Shown here: positions 36,059 to 48,967 of the stretch, piece after piece | Numbering within the stretch: the first letter of the stretch is position 1 | Layout of the letters: each line of letters opens with the position of its first letter | DNA from: Larix kaempferi | Lineage: Eukaryota; Streptophyta; Pinopsida; Pinales; Pinaceae | Direction of reading: 5' to 3' | Length of the DNA: 64,000 nucleotides | NCBI GenBank assembly: GCA_027924585.1 | Contig: BSBM01000123.1 | Location: 12,216,001-12,280,000, forward strand | Program-made: the position numbers and the translations under genes | The notes under the pieces: generated by a model | Databases searched by the model: none | The model's input: the letters and a program-made list of their open reading frames with translations, nothing else | What the model was told of the DNA's origin: nothing

Positions 36059-36855
36059 ATTGATGTATATCTTAGATTCGATCATTGATTCACAAATTGT
36101 ACTTGATCATGCATTGAAGTTGAGTACTTATATTTGAAGGGGGTAATATATGTGGGTGTTCAATTTCAATCCCAAACTCGGGCTCATTTTTAGGACCTTT
36201 AGTAATACCCTAGCCTTTACCATGTACACTCTAAACTAGGGACATGTGAAGAAATTTGGGATGAAATAACCAATTGCAAATATTTAAGCACATACATAAT
36301 TTATATTGAAACTTCTGGAATTCAACCATATACTAACTAGGTCTTCTCCATTTATTTTATGTGGATGAGAAACTATTGTAGTATTGAAGACATAATCATC
36401 CAGTAATGTGCATATTTGCATGTTATATAAAAAAATACTCAATGTGTTGATTCTACATGTATTCCCATGATCAATTAACAACTAGTAAATATCATTTAAG
36501 CATGCATAATTCCACAAAACTATAACTCACCTATATGTAGCATGCATCTCTCATGCAACTAAAAATACACATCTCAAGCAATATAATGCACTACAATAAA
36601 TCCTCATGGAGCAGCTAGCTAGGTATTGATTCATGCACCCAATGCACATTAGGATTTGTAGAAATAGGTGGTTGTCTATATCTCTTCCCAACTAAAGCAA
36701 TTGAAACACTACCCAACACAATGTGCATGGTGTCCTCGTGGAATCCCTCACATCAAATCCAACATGTGATGGGTCCTCTAACTCATGGGGTAAACCAATA
36801 CTCTTGCTCAGTAATGGTGTCATTCTTGCAAGAGGCGGTACAGTAGTAGGGTCTC

Positions 36856-38196
36856 TTTTTTTCAAGCCAAAAAAAAAGTAACTTGTTATTCAAAAAGGTA
36901 TGAATCAAAGTTACATCATGAGTGTTTTCCTTTCACCAGTCCACGTACATATCAAAAGACGAATACATAAGCAAGGGCTGATATCCATGTCACCATTCCT
37001 CATCTGTCATCAGTGAGATAACTATCACTACATATTACTATGGACAAAAATACAAAACGGACAGTGATCACCAAACAGTCAATTAGAGCAAATTCACCAT
37101 GCCCGAATTGACCAGAGCGCCATTGACGAATTCATCAAAAACTAAACTGCCATCCATCACGCCCACAGCAGATTTGGAAAGAGAATTGGCAATAGTATTA
37201 AATTCACGAAAAATATGAGTGAATTTAATATCTTCAAAGTGGAGGATAGTGTCACAGTTTCTGTCCATCCAATGCGAGAGATGAATAACTGCCAATCGAG
37301 CCTTCCCAACAGCCCAATTGATAATCACTAACGAATCACCATAAACCTAAATCTGATGAATCCCCCGCATATGAGCAAAAATCAGCAGCCCCCACAGAGC
37401 CAGAAGCTCCACTCTAGTATTAGTACCAAAACCAGCACCTAGCTTGATATGGAAGAAGTGAGTTGTATTAATGTAGAGCACCATACCTGCCCCACAGCAC
37501 CCGATTTGCTAAGCTCCATCGAAAAAACCAACAGGGCTTGAAAAGTCAATACATGGCTGGACGAGACATCGCTGCTTATTCACCACTTTTCGATGACCAA
37601 ATTCAGTGTAAGATGCCACGACTTTACAAACTACCTAATAGGTACCAATCTTTTCATCCTGGAAAATGATGCGATTCCGATGTTTCCATACTTCGCAGAT
37701 GATGAGTAAAGGAAGTTCCCCGAGCGCAAACCTGCCAACAATCCAATACTCCAAGCATGCACCAAAACTAGTCTTATTCCATGGAATGTTACACCTAAGC
37801 ACCTGCTGACAAGCTTCCCGCACCGTAATGAAGAAAAGACAAGTAACAAACAAGTGCACCACCATTTCCTCATGCTACCTACACAGTGGGCACTTTCCCG
37901 GACCAACAAAACCCCTCTTACAGAGGTTGTCCCAGGTTAAAATACAATTCTACCAACAAAGCTAGATGAAACACTTCACTTTCAAAGGAATCTTCCAGTG
38001 CCATAACTTTTGTGCAATCAAACATTTTTCCAATGGGGCCCCGGATGTAACCAGAAAATCATAGACCAGTTTAGCCAAAATGGAGCCATTGGAGTTGCCC
38101 CACTCCCAGACTAAACGATCCGGGGTATTAGATGAGAAAATGCCTGCAGCCTTCAACGTTTGAATATAGTGGCTCCATTCCTCCGCATATTATCCT
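36856..38196 (-). mobile_element. 5'-truncated LINE: zf-RVT and RNase H
   Basis: Minus-strand reading gives RLVWEWGNSNGSILAKLVYD near 38120-38060, LWHWKIPLKVKCF, the zinc-finger RVT region near 37910-37790, and an RNase H end with INWAVGKARLAVIHLSHWMD near 37325-37270 and FREFNTIANSLSKSAV near 37205-37160, stopping at 37083. The 3' end is TTGAAAAAAAG, read from 36866-36856. The RNase H tail is similar in layout to the 31-33.6 kb LINE, so the two are probably one clade. A possible 6-bp duplication AGAGAC flanks it, which is weak. Confidence 0.75.
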
Positions 38197-38199
38197 GTC

Positions 38200-38900
38200 T
38201 CTATGAGCCCAAGATAATCATAATGCATCCCATGTCGAGACCATAAATATGTGATGGTTTGTTGGTATAATCAATTTGCATTTGCAATAGAAACTCAACA
38301 TGTGTGTGTGTTTGTGTCACAAAGTACGATATGACTTCATCATATAGTTGGGAGGGATATTAAATAGCGTACCCATCACATTAGATCCCCTCGTCGCAAA
38401 ATGCACTAAATCCCATTGATATAATCCCAACATCACATTCCTCCCCATAATAACACTATGCCAAAGGACACTTTGTGGTCCAATCCTCCAGTATAGTGTC
38501 ATCAACTGCTCAACGCTGCATCATCAACGTCAACGTCAAACGATGTTATCAACTTAAATGGCTTGGATCTCCCTAACCAATCAAATGTAATGTCCATCTA
38601 TATCAACTAGGGTAATCCATGCAACCTCATTCTCCCACAATGGGGGAGATGCACGACAACCTTGTCCACCAAGAACATCTACAAGTTAGATAAAAGGAAT
38701 ATACAATAAAAATATGTGTTTGGTCATGTAATCAAACTTTCAAAATTAAAGATATGCATAACTAAATAAGATTTTCCAAAAAATATTTGTGTCTTAAACC
38801 TCCTCACTCTCAAATGATGCATGGGTACTCTCATATAAAAGTGGTGCACTACCTCCTCGACTACCAATAGGTGTCCCCTCATAGTTGGAACGGTGGGGAA
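38200..38900 (-). pseudogene. Unrecognised coding remnants, minus strand, upstream part
   Basis: I do not recognise the family. Minus-strand stretches look coding-like: SNYEGTPIGSRGGSAPLLYE near 38885-38825, PPLWENEVAWITLVDIDGHY near 38650-38590, and LYWRIGPQSVLWHSVIMGRN near 38500-38440. They are separated by stops and AT-rich gaps. The same strand continues past the LINE insertion at 36856-38196, so one decayed gene or transposon may have been split. Confidence 0.3.
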
Positions 38901-39235
38901 CCTATGAAAGTAAAAACAAATTTTATTGATGACAATAACAATTCACTTAGATGACTCAATGAAAACAAACTACATGTATCTATTGGACAAATGTTGTCAT
39001 TGATGTCATTATGGCTGAGGTGATGTGGCAATAAGGAATAGAGCTAATGTGGCAATGAGAAGCAGAATTGATGTGGAAAATGCCTATAGCATTATGTAAG
39101 TGTCTGCAAGTGTTGCATTATGCCCACACTTGGGCTTGACAAAATTCCTACAACAAGGCTTAGAAAGATTACTATACTGGCACAAGAGGTTATTTTATGT
39201 CCGCGGCTACTTGTCAAGTATGCCCTCACTATGCT

Positions 39236-39500
39236 CAGAAAATGCTCGCGGCAAGGCAAGGAAAATGCTTGCGAGAGCTCAAAAAATGCCCGCAGCAAGG
39301 CAAGGAAAATGTCCATGTCAAGGCAAGGAGAATTCCCGTAGGAACTCAGAAAAATGCCCACAATCATGGGAGAAAATGCCCACAGCATTAAGGGAATATG
39401 CCCAAACTGTCGATACTAAGCATCGATTAAAATGCGCATCCTTGGAAAATACACTAAGAGAAAGATTATGCCTGTAGCATAAAAGAAAATGCCCACATCA
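39236..39500 (+). repeat. Degenerate minisatellite
   Basis: About ten imperfect units of roughly 20-30 bp share AAAATGCCCRCAGCAAGGCA-type sequence. The open frames seen across it are by-products of the repeat. Confidence 0.65.
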
Positions 39501-39559
39501 AGTAAGAAATGGAGAATATGGGCCATAATCCTTCCACATACCAAAAAGTGAGTAGACCA

Positions 39560-40320
39560 AACGAATTTTGGGGTTTTCCATTCCTCTAAGATTCTTCAGG
39601 TTTTAGGAATTGACTATTCCATGATAGTTTTAATTTTATTGAGTCCACTTTGACACCTTTGTTAGATACAATACCCAAATATCCCACTTCCTAAACCCCA
39701 AAAGCACACTTAAAAGGCTTGGCATATAGTTGGTACTCCTCCAATAATTTTAAGACCCTATCAACATGGTGTACATACTCTTCTCAAGATTTGCTATGGA
39801 TTAATAACATCATCAAAAAGTACTAACACAATTTTCCAAGGACTTGAAAATGGAACTCATCAAGCTTTGAAATGTGAAAGGTGCATTGGTAAGGCAAAAT
39901 GGCATCACCAAAAATTCATAATAACCTTCATGTGTTTTGAAGGTTGCTTTTAAAATGCTCTTTCCTATTTTGATTCGATGATATCTAAAACAAAGATCCA
40001 ACTTGGTAAGCAAAACTACTCACTATAATTCATCACTCACAAGAATAAAAAATTTATCTTTAATGGTTTATTTTATTAAGCTCCCTATAATCTAGACACA
40101 TACACAACAATCCTTCATTTTTGCAAACCATCATCACTGTTGCAAAGAAAGCACTTTGGCTAGGTTGAATGATGCCTACATCTAACATTTCTTGAACCAT
40201 ATTTTCAATCTCTTTTGTGCATGAGTACCTGTAGAGTCTAATGTTAGGTGGAACACTTCCTAGTTGCAAGTGAATAGCAAAGTCATGATCTCAAGTAGGT
40301 AGAAACCTTTAGGCATCTCT
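39560..40320 (-). mobile_element. Ty3-gypsy reverse-transcriptase remnant
   Basis: Minus-strand translation gives PNIRLYRYSCTKEIENMVQE near 40240, LDVGIIQPSQSAF, CLDYRELNKI near 40085, [15 protein letters not shown] near 40010, and [20 protein letters not shown] near 39920-39860. After stops, gypsy-like residues follow down to NLKNLRG near 39590. These are the N-terminal to palm motifs of chromovirus-type RT. No LTR, integrase or chromodomain is visible nearby. Confidence 0.8.
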
Positions 40321-40329
40321 CCAAATACC

Positions 40330-41060
40330 TTAATGATTGTCAATAATTATTAAACTAACAAGTTGTGATGAAATATATGTTAAATCCACTTCAAAGATGA
40401 TCCTTGGCATGACTTTAAATTGCAACAAGGTTCTTGTTTCATGGATTCATCCATGGGTCTAAGGTAAGGCATGTAGGAAAGTACATAACACCTTTGATAA
40501 AGCCTTAACAATGATTAGCATGGGACTTTGCTTTCTTTAAGAAACAAGTGACAAGCTGAAACCACATTTTAGTTTTGAAGTAGGACCTACAATTGTTCAT
40601 GAATTGTTAAGAGCTCATCTTTCTTGAAGACAAGGAAATAGATTAAAAACCCAAGATCCAAAAACATATGGTAATAGTAAAAGTCTACCCCTTACAAACC
40701 ACCAACAAATTATTTCAAGTAGCCAAGTTTTGTCTATACATGATGTAATTGCACATCAAGGTCTTGAGATTGTATCAACAAAAGCTAGGGCAATAGCTTA
40801 AGTATTGCAGGTTTCCTGCTTTAAAAGATTTAAAAAATAAATACAAAACATTTGCTCAATCTATTATTAACAATGTTGTTGAGCATTTGGCTAACTTCTT
40901 TTCAACAAAGGACTATTTATATCTCCTTGATGAGACACACTTATTTAAAATAACAATTTTACTAAAAATGCCATAAAAAATATGAAAGCACATTCATTGG
41001 ATTTTCTTTGAAAAAAAAAACATATACCTATATATCACTCTAATTTTATTTTCCTTCAAA

Positions 41061-41062
<2 letters not shown>
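40330..41062. other. AT-rich stretch without recognisable genes
   Basis: I see no coding pattern here. It may be further decayed gypsy sequence, but no motif supports that. Confidence 0.4.

Positions 41063-41116
<54 letters not shown>
41063..41116. repeat. (AT)n microsatellite
   Basis: 27 AT dinucleotides; a second, shorter run (41173-41195) follows about 55 bp later. Confidence 0.95.
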
Positions 41117-41119
<3 letters not shown>

Positions 41120-41195
41120 TCTAATTATAGATAGTATCCTGACATCTAACCTAACATATTAAATCTCCAAAAATATATATATATATATATATATA

Positions 41196-41895
41196 ATTCT
41201 AATTTCCTTTTCTGTTTTAACTCTATATGTAAATATATCTAATTTAAATAGTTAGTATCCTAATAACCTTCTACCAGCTTTCCTTCCCTTTGAAGCATAA
41301 AACATATCAAATCTTCCTGAATGTTTTATTGCTGGATACCAACTTTTCTCCTTCCACTGAGGCAGCATACATACCCAATCTTCCTGAAATATTTAATGTT
41401 TCTTTTTTAAAAAGATTTTGTAGTGCGTATTGTTATGGCTTCAAAAATGTTAAAAATTGCAATGGCATTATGCGAGCTTCGTTCTTTCTCCCTTGTCGCT
41501 AAGGAGCAATAGTGATAACTAAGCAAGCAATCAGATACATCCTCAATCCTTTTCTTTCTCTTACAAATTATCGGTCACAGTTCAAACAAATCTAGATATA
41601 TCACTAGATGCTGCCAAGCAATGCTCTACAGCTCAAAACTGCCGTATTTCAAATACCCGTTCATAAAGATGAGAATTCCCAATATTTTTTTTAATAGGGA
41701 GTTTTATGAAAGGCTTAATAGTGAACAGTAACTAACGACTTTTAGAAAATAGGACACCAACTTCATGCTCGTGCAGCAAAATGTGAAGAGAACACCATTG
41801 TCAATTAACTGTGACCAAAAAAGCAGCCGCAAAAATAAATAAGTTACATAACAGGCAAAACTGACTTTGCCCTTTCAAAAGGGCACAACTACACA
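41196..41895 (-). other. BRCA1 3' flank / probable 3' UTR
   Basis: No coding sequence is seen. A minus-strand AATAAA occurs only at 41330-41325, about 570 bases past the stop, so the cleavage site is not clear from sequence. Confidence 0.35.
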
Positions 41896-44800
41896 CTAGT
41901 TACATCCATTACCCATTGGCTGTAGCTGGCAAGCAGCTATGGATTCTAATAACCAAGTATGAGCTGCATACTGCGCTCCTGTAACATCTGCAAGAGACCT
42001 AGCTTCCTTTAACCTGTTCTGAACTATCTTGTCTTTGCCACTGAGTTTACTGGTTTCGGGAAGTTCTACATTGTAAAGCACAATAGTACTCTGGCACTCT
42101 GGCTCGCCCATTATAGGCTTTCGGTGTAGGACTAATCCTCCTGCAGCTGAAGCCAAATCTTGCAAGTATCCTTTTGAAGAGGCAACAAAGTCACCACTGA
42201 GATAAAAGCTTAGCCCTTCAAACAGCTTTGGTGCCTGTAATAGCGAAATATCAGAAAGGTTTGGGAGTCTTCCTACTCTAGGAAATGGAAAAATATCTTT
42301 TGAAGGTGAATATTATAACAAAAATTATAATGTAATAAAAAATTTCTAACACTGTGGAGAACATAATAATATTATACAGTAGTTTAATACATAAAATTTG
42401 AACTGCCAATCAACAGTTTGGCAAGGGATCAATTTGTCAAAACATCGCCAATTTACCATCTAGAAACTCTAAAATGTTTTTCCTTAGTATATTGCCACAC
42501 CTTTTTCTCAACTCGAGCTCGGCCACGCTTTGGTCCCTCAAAGGTGCCATGGATATCGTGAGTTATTTCAAATGGCTCTTCATTTACTGGATGCTCTGCT
42601 TCCATACATGCAGCAATCCCTGAAATCATACTTTTTCCGTAAATGAGTATGACCTTTAGCTGAAGATGAATGTTTAGTAATGTGAAGGAATTCCTAGAAC
42701 GAATATACACCGGAAGCATTTAAGAAAAGGAAGTATATATAAGGACATTTGAAGACATCGTCCAAGACTATCAGATAAACTTACAATCTATCTTAAGAAC
42801 CCACTTCCCTTCCAAGATTGACATCAAAAATTTCAGTGTTCTTCTACAAGCACCATCTGCATCGGTAGATGCAACCACATGGGTCACAGCAGGACTCCAT
42901 GTTTTTGATATCGTTGCACCAGTGAGTCTTGCAAAATTATTAAGTTGCTCCTGCATTAAAAATGAGACTTGCTGAGAACATATAGCACATAGTTTAAATA
43001 GGCAAGTAGACTTGAAGTTAAAACACACATGTAAAGAGCAAACACATGCAATACCTTCTGAGCAGAATCCAATGCAGAACCACACAGAACCCATTTGCAT
43101 TGTTGTTCCAGCGGCCATGTCCAAGCCTGACTTGCCTGGAAACCTTTATCAGCTTGCCGTCTACCTGGGCTTTTGTCTCCTCTGAAAATGTTGAATGGAT
43201 AAAAAAGACAGATAAGTGAAATCCAATAAAGTATTGAGATTTAAAAATCAAATACTCCCACAACTTAAAGCAGATTTACAATGACCTAAGTGGTGTTCTC
43301 TTATTAGGAAATTGTTGCCCCCTTCTTGATAGGGAACTGTTGTGCTTTGAACTTGTACATGATCTCCTTTCATTTGGAAACTTGCGTGATGAATGAGTAG
43401 GACAGAGCATTACATAATTATCCTGCAGAAAACATGGGAAACAAAAAGGCACAATCCCCTCTTAATTTTTCTGTCTGTAAACCTGAATAATGTTCTTCAG
43501 AAGACTTAAGATACAAGGTTTCAAATTCTTACAACATCCCATCTGCATTCTGGAGTAGAAAGGGCACATGGGACATGAAAGCTCTTACGACACTTTGTGA
43601 AACAACAACCCAGAGCAGCCCCTTTGACTCCACATATAGTGCATTTGATTCTGTTGCCTCTTGCAGCCTCGGCTTCCAGATTCATCACACTATCATCGTT
43701 GAAATAGACATCCGGTGCCCTAAATTTGTCCAAATTTTAATTGAATTAAAATCCATGCTAAATTTCAAAGCAGGTATTAGACATAAACAGCATAGACTAT
43801 GTGAACAATAATCATTCTAAAGGATATGCTGGAATGGACTTCCTCAGTTAAAATTTAACAGTACGAATAATTTTATTAGAATGCAAATCCATGCAAAATT
43901 TGAAAGCAGGCAATAAACATAAACAGCATAAGACTATGTCAACAGAAATCATTCTAAAGGGACACTGGAATGGACTTCTTCTATTAAAAAATAAAAGTTA
44001 GAATCAACTGAACATTCACAACTAAAAAATTGCAAAAACAAATGAAATTTTATTTTCTAATTGCATACCATTCGGCACAGATCTTATGCACATGTATAAC
44101 ATCTGACGGCATTTCTTCTTGCTCTGTTACAGAGCTTCCATTGCTGTAATGCATCATCTGCCCTGCAGTCTGGAAGATGCATTGTTACTTAGCAGTTTGG
44201 AAAACCCCAGTTTCAAATCTATCAGCACTGACAACAAAATGCAATATAGCATCACCTCTGAGTTGCCAGAAGTTCGACAAAAAGCACAGAAAAAGTTATC
44301 CTTTGATTTACTAGGATCAGTTCTGCAGCAATTTCCAGGGTTCTGTGAGCGCATCTCCAAAATTCCAGCCTGTGTAGTTGGTCCAAGACTACCACCATTG
44401 TTAATAGTTTGGACATCATGTTGATGCTTTGGTGTTAGGTTGATAGTAGAGTCTGTCATGTCACCATTTTGAACAGTTTTGTGAAGATCCACAGGATATT
44501 GGTGCTGTGGGTCTGTTAATTCAGTACCAATTCGGGACTTCACTTCAGCAGAATTGTATGTAGCATCTTTATCAGTAGGTAAGCCAAACATGGCATTAAA
44601 TATATCAGCTGCTGTGAAAACTAACTCCTTGTCTGCAACATTGGGATTGATATTGCCACTTTCACAACCAACAATAGAATCACTGACAGGAGAAAGCACT
44701 TCTTTAGTTAGAATCTGGTCACTTTTTAGTTTGGAGTTCCTTTGTGTTTCCCTTTTGCATGCTCTCTTTACATCCTTTATTCCTCCTGTAGAATCGGGCC

Positions 44801-47800
44801 TCATCTTTCTATGTACCTTTCTTCCATGCCAAGCATTTCCACTTTTTTTGGTAAGCCCAGTTTCTTCTAAAGATGTCTTCTCCAAAACATCTTCAGGTTC
44901 AATAATTGCATTGGTTAGATTATCCTTGCAAGCTTTATTTGAAGCCTGCCTAATTTCCAAGATATGTGTATCTACAATTTCATCTACTGATCTGTTCGTA
45001 CATGGAATGGGGGGTACAAAAGCATCTTCTATTGTGGTGTCTTCAGCAAATCTGGCATCATTTACCTGATCAATTTCAATTTGGCCCTTGCTTAAGCCAT
45101 TAGAAAGCAATACAATATCCTTTTGTAACTCTTTGCATGGTGACACAACCACCTCTGATAATTTTTGGCTCTGCATCTCATAATACAAAATGAATCAGAA
45201 ACCAACCAAAAAAAAATCAGGAACTCCAGCCCAAACACTGGAAGAAACTTAATGCCATAACCAAATACCTGTTGTTTTATAGGGCTGGAGTTGAGCTCTG
45301 GTGAACATGACAGTTGTGTCCAATCAAACACATCACTATCAAAGGTGTCAGGAACTGTAATCCCAATATTCACTTCATCCTGTATGGCAAAAGACCAGAA
45401 CCAAAATTTTCAAGGAAATGGTAACAAATTTAACCCACCCACACCTATGATAAAGACAATAATATTGAATACCAAAAAATAAACTAGGATAAGATATTAT
45501 GTGCTTTGCATATCAAGCCTTACATTGCAAACAGACCAAAAACATGAGTTATTTCTAGCATTTTATGTGTGCCTATTCTTTGTAAACTAACACTGTATAA
45601 AACCCATTTACATTTCCAAAGCAGATCCTGCTAATGCACAGGGCAATATCATCCACTTACTGAATGCAAGAGTTACACTACCTAAAATTTTCATGAAAAC
45701 CGTGGTTGGTCCACATTTATTTCCATTAATAATACCCAACGCAAGACAAAATGCAGCATATATTTATTTTACAAGGACTTGACATTAGGTATAATTCTAC
45801 TCACACTCTGGAACTGTTGATGAAAGCCTTCATCATCTGAATCCTTTAGATCACTAAAGGAAGGGCGCACAGGTGATGCCTGTGTAGGCTGTGAAGTGGG
45901 CAGTTGAGCACCATCGGTATCTTGGGAATCACGATCCCTCAACCAGAAAAAAGGTGCTAATACAGGATTGCCAAAACCATCAATCAGAACTTCATCAGTA
46001 GGAGGAACACTTTCTTTGGATTTCAAAGAAGAGCCTGCTTTAGCTTCTGTGCCAAAACACATCCACCTTTCCGAATCAATATGTATTTTGTCAGAATTCC
46101 TTGGCAGTACATGCTCATTAATACCATCATCCTCATTTTGGATTATACTATTTTCAGAGTTGGAAACACGTTTTCCAGGTCCAAGAGGTGTCTCCTCATA
46201 ACTGCCAGGTGGATACAAAGAGACTTGTACTCTTTTCTTTGTTGGAAATGAACGCTTTACAGGCTGATGAGGACTTGGAATTGCCTGATCAGGAGTCTTT
46301 TGTTCAATATTTTCAGCATTCTTGTTTTCTGATAATCCAACAGACGAAACTGCTGATAATCGAGATGGTTTCTGCCCATGGTTGCCATGACCACGTCCCT
46401 TAGACCTCTTGGTCTTCCTACCAGGTTGCATAAGTGATTTTCGCTTGAGAACATTTTGACAAGGGGGTTTATTCTCCTTATCTTGGCAATCTGATACCAT
46501 GTAACATACAATGATCAGTCTAAGAGAATAGAGAGCAAGTGCATTGCATTTTCAAAGACCAAATGCAAATTGCAAACTTACCAGAAGAATTTGTTACAAG
46601 AGATGGAGATGGTTGTGAGGCAAAAAGATTAATACCAGCAGCCATTTCCATGTTTCTATAAATGTTTACCAAGCTATCCATATGCGGAGCAAGACGAATC
46701 TCTGCACTCAAAATATTGCATTCTATTGTATTAAAAAAATCACCAAGAGAAGAATCTTTAAACATATTACAAATGCCCCTAAATTTGAAAGAAAACACTG
46801 AAATTCCCATGACCTATCAAAACTAAGGTAGTTCAGAACATATATGTTTAGTGAATACAATGCAAAATCAGTGACTAATTAAGGATTATCATAGAAAAAA
46901 TTAAAACTGGTAAAAACCAAACCAAGTTCCTACAAAAACATATCCAAAGCAACCTAGATTCAGAGACTCGTTGCCCCTCTCTTCCAAAATTGGGAGAGCT
47001 GGAGTTGTAAGGCATCTATCTAATTTAAAGACAGAATGCTTGTACAAGATGGTTCATAACCCTTCTATCAAAGTTAAGCCTAATAGAAGGTGGAATCCTA
47101 ATGATAACAGGTTGAATGCAGAAATGAACGCAAGTTATTTGGGAACAAAGATTTCATTTAAATTGGACCCACTGCCTAGTTCATTCTGCACATGCACTTC
47201 CAATTAAAAGATGACTACATAAAATGAAATTAACAGATGGAAATTACTGCTCTTGTAGGAACCCAAAAGATGTTAGCTATGTTTTTTGGAGGTGCTCATT
47301 TGACAAGGAGCTTTGGTCTTGGATACAAATCCATTTTACAGGCATGTTTGCACCACATCTCCACTATTGTGAATGCCCTCCTTCGGAGTCCTTGGTATTG
47401 CTACAGATCTATCTGAAGTGTTTGGCAGGTAATTAATTAAGATAGTTGATCTCCAGTTTGTGTGGCAAGAGAGATATGCTCACGGAATGGGTAACGAAAA
47501 AAGGTAGGTTCTTGATTTTGGACTCTAAATATATTCAATGTTTATAGCATATGATTGCATTAAGAAAAGATAGGGCAAAACCAGCTGTTAGAGCTAGGGC
47601 TCATCCTCTAATGCTGATTGCATGTAAGTTGGAAATAAAACAGTTTTGATATGATAATGGCGTAGTGTGTACACCATTGAGGGATGACAGATGCATCCCT
47701 TCCACTAATACAAGTATAAATGATACTATAAATAAATAAAACGACACCAATAGAGCTTGTCGCCAAACCAACAAATTCCAACAGAAACCACCGACTATTA

Positions 47801-48837
47801 GCCAAACAAATTCAGACCTTCAAAATCTAAAACCCCAACCCAAAAAGCTTTATCATATACTCCAAATGATTCTTTTGAACTGGGGCTAAGTTTTTTGGAA
47901 AACAAATAAGTATACTCCACGTAATAATCCTTCTAAGTCGAAGAACAGGCACAGCTTAAGACAAATGAGGGGCTTAACAGATTACCTCTCCGTGCAAATG
48001 GTACTTTGCAAACTGGGCAACCAGGACCGGATTTCAAAGACTTCGCAATACATTCACTGCAAAACCCATGTGGATATCACAGAAGAAATGTAATTATGGC
48101 AGAGTATTTACAAACCACTAGAATCGGATCTGATCAAAACGTATACGATTAATTTAAAAACTCCAACTCACTTGCAGAAGAGATGGTTACAGGTGAGCGA
48201 AGACGCCTTTTTTAGCAAACTCAAACTGCAAAAAGAGTACATGGTTAAACATTAACATGTGCAGAATAAAATATATTCATACCCAAACAAAACTGGAAAC
48301 TTCTAAAGTCAGCAAAGCCCTTAGACCCCTCTACTCAAATACAGATATAAATCCTACAGCTTTGAGAAACGGGACTGCAAAAACAAAATGCTGAACCCTT
48401 AAGAGTCCAATGAAAACCCTGAAACCTGTGAATATACAAAAAGCCCGTAAAACCCTACATTTTGATTGCTATAACTATAAAGCCGTGCAATCCATTAGAA
48501 AGGTTTGTAGAGTATTCATGTAGACGAAATCCCAACATTTGGATATGCCGCTGTAGTAGGATAGCTTGCACCATTAAGCAGAGTAAAAACAACCTACAAA
48601 GCATGACATCTAAAAAGCCATTAAAACTAGAATCAAAAAAAATATTGATTACCAGATTGGACATTTGAGTTCTCGGCCCATTTTTTCAAGGTGCGATGCG
48701 CCGGGACTTGACATTGTGTTGAGTGGAGAAGTTGAATCAGTCAGCGCTCTTGTGAAGGAGCTTGGCTCAATTGTCTGGGGACTTCGTTGAACCTGTTCTG
48801 CTTGTTGTCCCAGTGAGCTCTTGGACGCCTTTGCCAT
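41896..48837 (-). CDS. BRCA1: BRCA1 homologue (RING, extended PHD, tandem BRCT), 14 exons, apparently intact
   Basis: Exons (minus): 48837-48653, 48225-48172, 48056-47986, 46701-46582, 46490-45805, 45379-45269, 45170-44256, 44157-44069, 43719-43533, 43422-43286, 43181-43055, 42950-42785, 42619-42501, 42234-41896. All splice phases agree and all introns are GT-AG, giving 3306 bp and 1101 residues. A C3HC4 RING has Cys59, 62, 74, 79, 82, 93, 96 and His76. A long low-complexity middle follows, then a plant-BRCA1-type extended PHD (about 704-818: CAFCRTSGNSE, CTICGVKGAALGCCF, VMLCPTHSS). BRCT1 starts near 880 (WVLCGSALDSAQK) and BRCT2 near 990 (LFEGLSFYLSGDF). The protein would act as a nuclear E3 ubiquitin ligase with BARD1 in homologous recombination repair. 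Start: ATG at 48837; a TTG 24 bases upstream is in frame but not used. The exon 7 start (45170 or 45176) is uncertain by two codons. Arabidopsis BRCA1 is somewhat shorter. Confidence 0.93.
43748..43990. repeat. Direct duplication within BRCA1 intron 8
   Basis: A unit of about 105 bp containing ATAAACAGCATAGACTATGT (43783) recurs about 137 bp later with small changes, including CATTCTAAAGG and CTGGAATGGACTTC. It does not touch splice sites. Confidence 0.7.
46960..47440 (+). mobile_element. LINE fragment in BRCA1 intron 3 (zf-RVT-like)
   Basis: On the strand opposite to BRCA1, the plus-strand frames give WNPNDNRLNAEMNAS near 47090, then MKLTDGNYCSCRNPKDVSYV near 47224 and FWRCSFDKELWSWIQIHF near 47283-47336. 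The C-x-C ... C pattern followed by LW resembles the zinc-finger RVT region of plant LINEs. It is short and broken. Intron 3 (46702-47985) is the longest of the gene, consistent with an insertion. Confidence 0.5.
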
Positions 48838-48967
48838 TTCTTTTCTTCGCAGTTGCTTCAATTTTGATTTGAATTACTTCATATTTCCGGTTCATGTGAA
48901 TAGCTATAGGAGGGAAAAGTTTGAATTTGGAGATGAGATTTTGAATTGAATTTTGGATCCAAATTGT

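Larger units (their letters stand above)
35280..36850 (-). pseudogene. Unrecognised coding remnants, minus strand, downstream part
   Basis: I cannot name this. Short coding-like stretches read on the minus strand: TVPPLARMTPLLSKS near 36840-36790, GKRYRQPPISTNPNVHWVHE near 36690-36630, and a last piece near 35410-35285 with MSHVDVNALVGDEGPSASDN. They may belong with similar remnants at 38200-38900 on the far side of a LINE insertion. The rest of the interval is AT-rich. Confidence 0.25.

Noticed and set aside
39100-39477. 125-codon plus-strand frame rich in Ala, Arg and Lys
   Set aside because: It runs through the degenerate minisatellite at 39236-39500; overlapping frames are also open for the same reason.
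44554-45069. 171-codon plus-strand frame
   Set aside because: Antisense of BRCA1 exon 7; the minus strand has the coding pattern and matching splice phases.
48838-48861. Upstream TTG as BRCA1 start
   Set aside because: A non-ATG start is not expected here; ATG at 48837 is the first in-frame ATG of the exon and leaves the RING at a plausible position.
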